In this document: positions 27,057-32,981 of the stretch, piece after piece | How the letters are laid out: each line of letters begins with the position of its first letter | Numbering within the stretch: position 1 is the first letter of the stretch | Assembly: GCA_026996795.1 (NCBI GenBank) | Contig: JALWKC010000266.1 | Span: forward strand, 1 to 32,981 | Direction of reading: 5' to 3' | DNA length: 32,981 nt | DNA from: Lysobacterales bacterium | Lineage (GTDB): Bacteria > Pseudomonadota > Gammaproteobacteria > Xanthomonadales > Marinicellaceae | Translations under genes and position numbers: made by a program | Notes under the pieces: generated by a model | What the model was told of the DNA's origin: nothing | Database searches by the model: none | Seen by the model: the letters and a program-made list of their open reading frames with translations, nothing else

Positions 27057-27824
27057 GTGAGCATTATTATCAAAACCCCGGAACAAATAGAAAAAATGCG
27101 CATTGCCGGTCGCCTGGCCGCCGACGTGCTGAAAATGATAGCCCCCCACGTCAAAGCCGGCATCACCACCGGCGAACTGGATGAAATCTGTCACGATTAC
27201 ATCGTCAACCACCAGCAAGCCATCCCGGCGCCACTCAATTACCGGGGCTTTCCCAAGTCCATTTGCACCTCGGTCAACCATGTGATCTGTCACGGCATAC
27301 CCGGTAACAAAAAACTCAAGGACGGCGACATCGTCAATATTGACGTCACTGTCATCAAGGACGGCTGGCACGGGGATACCAGCCGCATGTTTACCGTCGG
27401 CAAACCGTCCATTCGCGCCCAACGGCTGATTGATGTCACCTATGAAGCCATGAAACGGGGCATTGAAATGGTCAAACCCGGCGTGCGCCTGGGCGACATT
27501 GGCCATGCCATACAACAATACGTAGAAAAAAACCGCTTTTCCATCGTGCGTGAATACTGCGGCCACGGCATCGGCCAGACCTTCCATGAAGACCCGCAGG
27601 TCCTGCATTACGGCACGCCGGGCACCGGCATTGCCCTGGAAAAAGGCATGACCTTCACCATTGAGCCCATGGTCAATGCCGGCAAGCGGTATTCCAAACT
27701 GTTGCCCGATGGCTGGACAGTGGTCACCAAGGATCGTAGCCTCTCGGCCCAGTGGGAACACACCCTGGCGGTGACAGACGATGGCTTTGAAGTGCTGACC
27801 CTGGCCGAGGGCGATTCGCTCTAG
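27057..27824 (+). CDS. map: Type I methionine aminopeptidase
   Basis: Map removes the initiator methionine from nascent proteins. The 255-residue type I enzyme has all five metal ligands in family positions: D96, D107, H170, E203 and E234, plus the substrate histidine H79 in HVICHGIPG. The start is the GTG at 27057 with GGAAGG upstream, giving SIIIKTPEQIEKMRIAG as in other Map proteins; the longer frame upstream covers the promoter and is rejected. The stop is 5 bp before the glnD ATG. Map next to glnD is a common gammaproteobacterial arrangement. Confidence 0.97.
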   Translation: MSIIIKTPEQIEKMRIAGRLAADVLKMIAPHVKAGITTGELDEICHDYIVNHQQAIPAPLNYRGFPKSICTSVNHVICHGIPGNKKLKDGDIVNIDVTVIKDGWHGDTSRMFTVGKPSIRAQRLIDVTYEAMKRGIEMVKPGVRLGDIGHAIQQYVEKNRFSIVREYCGHGIGQTFHEDPQVLHYGTPGTGIALEKGMTFTIEPMVNAGKRYSKLLPDGWTVVTKDRSLSAQWEHTLAVTDDGFEVLTLAEGDSL

Positions 27825-27829
27825 CGCTT

Positions 27830-30475
27830 ATGGCCCTGCTGATTCCTCCGCCCAAAGCCGACCGTTACCTCAACGTGCTGGAGCTGCCGGAGGATGGCCA
27901 TCCTTCCTCACCCATCGCCCTTTGCCGGCAATTATTGCAACAGGCCGACGCCCGCCTGGCCAGAGATTTTGACCAGCAGGCCGAAATCACGCGCCTGGTG
28001 CACACCCGCGCCTGGGTGGTTGAGCGCCTGGTGCTGCACCTGTGGCAGCATTTCCTGCCTCCGGTAGCCCGTGCGCAAATGGCACTGGTGGCCGTCGGCG
28101 GCTTTGGCCGGGGTGAACTGCAGCCGCGCTCGGATGTGGACCTGCTGCTTCTCACCGAAGGCGAAGACAACACCCATCACGACGCCATTGGCCGTTTTAT
28201 CCAGGCGCTGTGGGATACTGGTCTGGAAGTGGGCCACGCCGTGCGCACGCCCAGAGAATGCCTGCGTCAGGCCACAGCGGATGTGACCGTGGCCACCAAC
28301 CTCATGGAGGCGCGGTTTATTACCGGGCAGAAAAACCTGTACCAACACATGCGGGATCTCACCCGCCCTGAGCGCATCTGGCCGGGGGAAGAGTTTTTTG
28401 CCGCCAAGCTGGCCGAGCAGAAACAACGCCATCAACGCCACGGCGGCACCGCCTATAATCTGGAACCCAACATCAAGGAAGGCCCCGGCGGCCTGCGCGA
28501 CATCCAGATGGTGGGCTGGGTGGCGCACCGCCATTTCAACACCCAATCGTTGCACGGACTGGTGGATGCCGGTTTTCTGGAAGAACACGAGTACCTGGCC
28601 TTGCAGAAAGGACAGCGCTGGTTATGGAAACTGCGCTTTGCGCTGCATCAACTGGCCGGCCGCAAGGAAGACCGCCTGCTGTTTGACTACCAACCCACAC
28701 TGGCCGCCCGCTTCGGTTATGAAGACGCGGGCATACGCAACCGGGCGGTGGAACAGTTCATGCAGGAATATTACCGCTGGGCCATGCGCCTGGAACGGCT
28801 CAATCATCGCCTGCTGCAACTGTTTGACGAAAGCATTCTCAAGGCCAAGCACCGGCACAAAACCACCCGCCTGGATGATGATTTCCGCATCGTCAACGAC
28901 TTTATCGAAGCGGTGGACCCGCGGGTTTTCCGGCGCAAGCCCGAAAGCTGGTTTGCGCTGTTTGAACACCTGCAGAACCACTCCCGCATCCAGGGCATAC
29001 GCGCCAGCACCGTGCGGGCCATGCGCCGCCACATCGACACCGTCGGCAGCCCCAACTTTCGTGACAACCCCAAGATCCAACAACAATTTCTGCGCATCGT
29101 CAAAAACCCCAACCGGGTGACTGAACAACTGTTGCGCATGAACCGCCTGGGTATTCTGGGCCGTTACCTGCCGCCATGGAAAAAAATCATTGGCCGCATG
29201 CAGTACGACCTGTTCCACGTCTATACCGTCGACCAGCACAACCTGTTTGTGGTGCGCAACCTGCGCCTGTTACGGTTGGGTAAAACCGGCCTGGACTTTG
29301 CCGAACAGCAAATGCAGGCCATCGAGAAGCCCTATGTGCTTTACCTGGCCGGCCTGTTCCACGACATTGCCAAGGGCCGCGATGGTTCCCATGCCGTGCT
29401 GGGCGCGGCCGATGCGCGGGAATTTGCCCGCCAGCATGGCCTGCCCCCTGAAGACGCAGAGCTGCTGGAGTGGCTGGTTCGGCAGCACCTGGCTTTTAGC
29501 GTCACCGCGCAAAAGAAAGACCTCAGCGACCCGCAGGTCATCGCCCGCTTTGCCAATGTGGTGGAAACCGAAGACCGCCTGCGCGCGCTCTACCTGTTGA
29601 CCATCGCCGACATCGCCGGCACCGATCCCAAACTGTGGAACGACTTCAAGGACAGCCTGATGCGGGAGCTGTTTGTCAAAACCCAGGCCGCCTTGCGCGA
29701 AAACACCCCGGCTGACCTGCAACAACTGCGGCAGCAAAACCGTCAGGCCTGCATGAACGCTCTGCAAGGCCAGCCGGTACCGGGCTGGGAAGCCTTTATC
29801 CAGTGCCTGCCCGATCATATTTTCAACCGCTATAGCCCGGAAAAAATCACCCGCATTATTCGCCAGATTCTCACTGCCCGGGCTGTGGACAACGCCCGGC
29901 CGGTGGTGCACTTCAGCCCACGTGAGGACGGCCTGTGGGAACTGCTGGTGTACAGCCCGGACGATGCCGGTGTGTTCTACCGCATCGCCCGCAGTCTGCA
30001 GGCCGGCGGTTACAACGTTTTGGAAGCGCGCGTGTCTTCCACCACCGACGGCCACGCGCTGGACCTGTTTCTGTGCCAGGCCGACACCCAAGCCGTGGCC
30101 ACCGACGACATGGCCCAGCGCCTGCAACGGGCACTGACTCAGGAAACCCTGCCGGCAACTGGCGGCCAACGCTACGCCTCACGGCGCTTGCGGCATTTTC
30201 ATATCGCGCCGGAAATTCACTTGAAAGCCTATGAAAACGACCCCACTGAACACGTCATGGAGGTCATCTGTTCTGACCGACCCGGCGTGCTGGCCGACAT
30301 TGCCGAAACCTTGCTGCGGCATGAGGCCGAAATACACGGCGCCAAAATCGCCACCTTTGGCAACCGCGTGGAAGACACCTTCTGGATCAGCGCCAGCGGT
30401 GGCCAGCCGCTGAACCCCCAACAACTCAAACACATCACCCACGCCCTGAAGGAGAAACTCAATGAACCGCGATGA
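27830..30475 (+). CDS. glnD: Bifunctional uridylyltransferase/uridylyl-removing enzyme GlnD
   Basis: GlnD uridylylates and deuridylylates the PII proteins in response to glutamine, so it is the nitrogen sensor of the cell. The 881-residue protein has the nucleotidyltransferase motif GGFGRGEL (90-97) with the metal aspartates D102 and D104, a GlnD helical region, the HD hydrolase motif LFHDIAKG (H511, D512), and two C-terminal ACT domains (about 700-780 and 805-880), ending in LNEPR. Length is close to the E. coli protein (890 residues). Its stop lies 14 bp inside dapD. Confidence 0.97.
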   Translation: MALLIPPPKADRYLNVLELPEDGHPSSPIALCRQLLQQADARLARDFDQQAEITRLVHTRAWVVERLVLHLWQHFLPPVARAQMALVAVGGFGRGELQPRSDVDLLLLTEGEDNTHHDAIGRFIQALWDTGLEVGHAVRTPRECLRQATADVTVATNLMEARFITGQKNLYQHMRDLTRPERIWPGEEFFAAKLAEQKQRHQRHGGTAYNLEPNIKEGPGGLRDIQMVGWVAHRHFNTQSLHGLVDAGFLEEHEYLALQKGQRWLWKLRFALHQLAGRKEDRLLFDYQPTLAARFGYEDAGIRNRAVEQFMQEYYRWAMRLERLNHRLLQLFDESILKAKHRHKTTRLDDDFRIVNDFIEAVDPRVFRRKPESWFALFEHLQNHSRIQGIRASTVRAMRRHIDTVGSPNFRDNPKIQQQFLRIVKNPNRVTEQLLRMNRLGILGRYLPPWKKIIGRMQYDLFHVYTVDQHNLFVVRNLRLLRLGKTGLDFAEQQMQAIEKPYVLYLAGLFHDIAKGRDGSHAVLGAADAREFARQHGLPPEDAELLEWLVRQHLAFSVTAQKKDLSDPQVIARFANVVETEDRLRALYLLTIADIAGTDPKLWNDFKDSLMRELFVKTQAALRENTPADLQQLRQQNRQACMNALQGQPVPGWEAFIQCLPDHIFNRYSPEKITRIIRQILTARAVDNARPVVHFSPREDGLWELLVYSPDDAGVFYRIARSLQAGGYNVLEARVSSTTDGHALDLFLCQADTQAVATDDMAQRLQRALTQETLPATGGQRYASRRLRHFHIAPEIHLKAYENDPTEHVMEVICSDRPGVLADIAETLLRHEAEIHGAKIATFGNRVEDTFWISASGGQPLNPQQLKHITHALKEKLNEPR

Positions 30476-31322
30476 AATCCGTCAACTGCCAGCCAAAACC
30501 CTGGAAAAGTTCATCAACGAAGCGTGGTTTGAAAAAGACAAACTGAGCCTCGAAGAACTGCGCGAAAAATACGCCGATTTAATTGACGAAGTGCTGGACC
30601 GGCTGGAAACCAATGCCCTGTGCGTGGTGGAAAAGACCGGCGATGCGTGGAAAACCCACGCCTGGATCAAACAGGCCATTCTGCTGTATTTTGTCGTGCG
30701 CGAGAAAAGACTCATCCCCAGTCTGCCGGCCAATTATTACGACAAGGTGCCGGTGCGGTTCAAACACCCGGATGAAGAAGAATTTGAACGCGTCGGCGCG
30801 CGCGTGGTGCCCACCGCCATCGTCCGGCGCGGGGCCTACATCGGCAAAAATGCCATCCTTATGCCCAGCTACACCAACATTGGCGCGCACGTGGGCCAAA
30901 ACACGCTTATCGACACCTGGGCCACCGTGGGGTCGTGCGCCTACATAGGCAATGACGTCCACATTTCCGGTGGTGCCGGCATTGGCGGTGTGCTGGAACC
31001 CCTGCAAGCCACTCCCACCATTATCGAAAACAACTGCTTTATTGGCGCCCGTTCGGAAATCGTCGAAGGCGTGCGCGTGGGCGAAGGCAGCGTCATTTCC
31101 ATGGGCGTCTTTATCGGCCAGAGCACCAAAATTTACGACCGCAAAACCGGCGAAATCTTTTATGGCGAAGTCCCGCCGTGGTCGGTGGTGGTGCCCGGCT
31201 CCCTGCCTTCGGAAGACGGCAAGTACAACCTCAACTGCGCGATTATCGTCAAGCGCGTAGATGCCAACACCCGTTTCAAGACTTCCCTGAATAACCTGCT
31301 GCGCGATGAGCTGGACGGATGA
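30462..31322 (+). CDS. dapD: 2,3,4,5-tetrahydropyridine-2,6-dicarboxylate N-succinyltransferase
   Basis: DapD succinylates tetrahydrodipicolinate in the succinylase branch of lysine/diaminopimelate synthesis. The 286-residue trimeric enzyme has a helical N-terminal domain (1-100) and a left-handed beta helix visible as hexapeptide-type repeats (about 105-235: [25 protein letters not shown]-type, [17 protein letters not shown]). The C-terminal strand [14 protein letters not shown] is characteristic. GGAG lies 8 bp before the ATG. It overlaps glnD by 14 bp and yffB by 4 bp (ATGA). Confidence 0.97.
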   Translation: MNRDEIRQLPAKTLEKFINEAWFEKDKLSLEELREKYADLIDEVLDRLETNALCVVEKTGDAWKTHAWIKQAILLYFVVREKRLIPSLPANYYDKVPVRFKHPDEEEFERVGARVVPTAIVRRGAYIGKNAILMPSYTNIGAHVGQNTLIDTWATVGSCAYIGNDVHISGGAGIGGVLEPLQATPTIIENNCFIGARSEIVEGVRVGEGSVISMGVFIGQSTKIYDRKTGEIFYGEVPPWSVVVPGSLPSEDGKYNLNCAIIVKRVDANTRFKTSLNNLLRDELDG

Positions 31323-31666
31323 GGGAAGCACACGACCTGACCATTTACGGCATCCCCAATTGCGACAAGGTGCGCACGATGATGAAATGGTGCCGCGAGC
31401 ATGGCCTGCCCTGTCAACTGCACGACTATCGGCGGGACGGATTGGATGAAGCGTTACTGGATCAATTACTGCAGCAGTTCCCGTTTGATGCGCTGCTGAA
31501 CAAACGCAGCAGCACCTGGCGAACACTGGCCGAAGACCGCAAACAGCATCCGGACAAAAGCCTGCTGGGCGAATACCCGACGCTGATTAAACGGCCGATT
31601 GTGCACTGGCAGGGAAACTGGCTGCTGGCCGCCACGCCTAAACAACTGGCAGAACTACTGCAATGA
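31319..31666 (+). CDS. yffB: ArsC/Spx-family reductase-like protein YffB
   Basis: A 115-residue thioredoxin-fold protein of the arsenate reductase-like/Spx group. The N-terminal active site is GIPNCDKVR, a CxxV motif: the second cysteine of the usual pair is absent. The C-terminal half ([32 protein letters not shown]) is typical. In E. coli yffB is also adjacent to dapE. Function is uncertain; a redox or glutathione-linked role is inferred from the fold. It overlaps dapD and dapE in ATGA junctions. Confidence 0.88.
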   Translation: MREAHDLTIYGIPNCDKVRTMMKWCREHGLPCQLHDYRRDGLDEALLDQLLQQFPFDALLNKRSSTWRTLAEDRKQHPDKSLLGEYPTLIKRPIVHWQGNWLLAATPKQLAELLQ

Positions 31667-32817
31667 GTGAGACCAACACCACCCCCGATGCCGTCATCGA
31701 TCTGGCCTGCGAGCTGATTCGCCGGCCATCGACCACGCCAGATGATGCCGGCTGTCAGCCCCTGATTGGTGAGCGCTTGCAAAAGGCAGGATTTGTGATT
31801 GAAAACCATCGCTTTAGCGAGGTGGACAACCTGCTGGCGGTGCACGGCAGCGGTTCACCGTCGCTGGTGTTTGTGGGTCACACCGACGTGGTGCCCGCCG
31901 GAGACGCCAACCAGTGGCGTCACCCGCCTTTTGCCGCCGTCAGCGAAGGCGATCGGCTGTACGGACGGGGCGCGGCGGACATGAAAGGTTCCGTGGCCGC
32001 CATGGTGGTGGCGCTGGAAGAATTTGTCAGCCAGCACCCCGACCACCCCGGCACCGTCGCCCTGATGCTCACCAGCGATGAAGAGGGCGAGGCCATCCAT
32101 GGCATCCGGCAGCTCATGCCAGCCATTGCCAACAGGCACCATTTCGATTATGCCCTGGTGGGCGAACCATCCAGCCACCAGCGTCTGGGTGATACCGTGC
32201 GCATCGGTCGTCGCGGCTCCCTGCACGTGCAAGCCACCGTGCTGGGCAAACAGGGCCACGTGGCCTACCCGGAACTGGCGGACAACCCCATCTTTTCCGC
32301 CGCCCGCTTTATCACCGGGCTGGCAAACACCCAGTGGGATCAGGGCAACGCCGATTTTCCGCCCACCAGTTTCCAGATCGCCAACATCACCGCAGGCACT
32401 GGCGCGGCCAACGTGATTCCCGGTCAGCTGCACTTTCAGGGCAATTTCCGTTTCAGCCCCGAAAGCACGCCCGAATCCCTGCAGGCCCGTTTTGAGGCCA
32501 TCGCCCGGGAAACCGGCACGCACATCGAGACCCGCTGGCAACTGTCCGGCGAGCCTTTCTATGCCAGCGACCGGCGATGGCGGGAAATTGTGCGGGACGT
32601 CATCCAGGCCAAAACCGGCCAGAAACCCGTCATGAACACCGCCGGTGGCACGTCTGACGGGCGTTTTCTTGCGCCCCATGGCACCCAGGTGGTAGAGTTG
32701 GGGCCTGTCAACGCCACCATTCACCAGGTGAATGAATGGGTTTCGCAAAAGGACTTGCGTCTGCTGAAAAGCCTGTACGCAGCCATCATGGAGGCGGTTT
32801 TGCGCTCAGGTGCCTGA
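31663..32817 (+). CDS. dapE: Succinyl-diaminopimelate desuccinylase
   Basis: DapE hydrolyses N-succinyl-L,L-diaminopimelate, the third to last step of lysine synthesis. The 384-residue zinc enzyme has VFVGHTDVVPAGD (first metal histidine and aspartate region), YGRGAADMKGS, TSDEEGEA with catalytic and metal glutamates, and a central dimerisation domain (about 180-290, GRRGSLHVQATVLGKQGHVAYP). The C-terminal TAGGTSDGRFLAPHGTQVVELGP is typical. The TGA stop lies in the target duplication of a minimal family B element that follows at once. Confidence 0.97.
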   Translation: MSETNTTPDAVIDLACELIRRPSTTPDDAGCQPLIGERLQKAGFVIENHRFSEVDNLLAVHGSGSPSLVFVGHTDVVPAGDANQWRHPPFAAVSEGDRLYGRGAADMKGSVAAMVVALEEFVSQHPDHPGTVALMLTSDEEGEAIHGIRQLMPAIANRHHFDYALVGEPSSHQRLGDTVRIGRRGSLHVQATVLGKQGHVAYPELADNPIFSAARFITGLANTQWDQGNADFPPTSFQIANITAGTGAANVIPGQLHFQGNFRFSPESTPESLQARFEAIARETGTHIETRWQLSGEPFYASDRRWREIVRDVIQAKTGQKPVMNTAGGTSDGRFLAPHGTQVVELGPVNATIHQVNEWVSQKDLRLLKSLYAAIMEAVLRSGA

Positions 32818-32857
32818 GAAAGCTCTGATTGAATCTGCATATTCAATCAGAGCTTCC
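32818..32857. mobile_element. Minimal family B element (terminal repeats only)
   Basis: GAAAGCTCTGATTGAAT and ATTCAATCAGAGCTTCC flank a 6-base loop, giving a 17-bp stem with one mismatch. It is flanked by CTGA at 32814-32817 and 32858-32861, a perfect target duplication that includes the dapE stop codon. It keeps the element ends with no interior and could act as a transcript-end hairpin for dapE. Confidence 0.88.
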
Positions 32858-32871
32858 CTGAGGGGGTCGCC

Positions 32872-32981
32872 ATGTTTCACTTTACTACCCGCCTGATTAC
32901 TCACAGCACTGTGTGTGCACTGTCGCTGTTTTTTGCCGCCACCGCCGTGGCCGAATCCACCTGGTTGAAAAACCTGTCCGC
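32872..32981 (+). CDS. Start of an exported protein gene (truncated by window end)
   Basis: The frame from the ATG at 32872 gives at least 36 residues with a signal peptide (hydrophobic core ALSLFFAAT, cleavage after AVA) and a mature start ESTWLKNLS. A GGGGG stretch (32862-32866) lies 5 bp before the ATG. The family is unknown because the rest is outside the window. A minimal family B hairpin separates it from dapE. Confidence 0.7.
   Translation, partial: MFHFTTRLITHSTVCALSLFFAATAVAESTWLKNLS

Overview
The window is a densely packed chromosomal segment of a gammaproteobacterium with moderately high GC. The evidence is conserved synteny: yibN-secB-gpsA divergent from envC, ftsY divergent from rsmD, rsmD-coaD-ferredoxin, thrB-thrC, map-glnD-dapD-yffB-dapE, and mutY upstream of yggX. 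Individual proteins such as TrmH, ThrB, ThrC and YggX also look close to their enterobacterial counterparts. I cannot name the genus. No prophage, CRISPR array, toxin-antitoxin pair or transposase gene is visible. Almost all genes are housekeeping genes.

Layout. 1-402: a 285-bp structured inverted-repeat element (family A, copy 1). 403-2493 (-): gpsA, secB, yibN. 2627-3793 (+): envC. 3819-5404 (-): trhO, tRNA-Phe and yggX. 5401-7740 (-): two PH-domain membrane protein genes (YdbT-like, YdbS-like), the second broken at its 5' end by a 160-bp element (family B). 7836-10140 (-): mutY and ftsY. 10271-16940 (+): rsmD, coaD, ferredoxin, ggt, a metallo-beta-lactamase-fold enzyme, a MAPEG protein, an alkaline phosphatase and trmH. 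16972-20171 (-): a small secreted unknown, sbcB, and a DUF368 lipid carrier transporter. 20241-23040 (+): dusA, a CtlX/arginine-deiminase-like gene bracketed by two direct family B copies, and an acidic unknown. 23294-25536: thrB-thrC. 25545-25992: family A copy 2 with a family B copy nested in it. 26006-32817: an SPFH protein, map, glnD, dapD, yffB, dapE. The window ends in a truncated exported-protein gene.

Genes that work together: ThrB and ThrC complete threonine synthesis; DapD and DapE supply diaminopimelate for lysine and peptidoglycan; the DUF368 protein (undecaprenyl phosphate) and EnvC (amidase activation) serve the cell wall; SecB and FtsY serve two protein-export routes; MutY, SbcB, TrmH, DusA, TrhO and RsmD maintain DNA or modify RNA. 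Many neighbours share 4-base ATGA or GTGA stop/start overlaps, so translation is probably coupled even between functionally unrelated genes.

The most unusual content is two families of small non-autonomous inverted-repeat elements (MITE-like). Family A (two long copies and one minimal copy) has about 34-bp terminal repeats enclosing two long internal hairpins. Family B (four copies of about 160 bp and one 40-bp minimal copy) has 18-bp terminal repeats and, in four of five copies, 4-bp target duplications of the form YTNR. The elements split a gene, lie against starts and stops, place a consensus -10 box in front of the SPFH gene, and nest in each other. Each family also has a minimal hairpin form lying at the 3' end of a gene.
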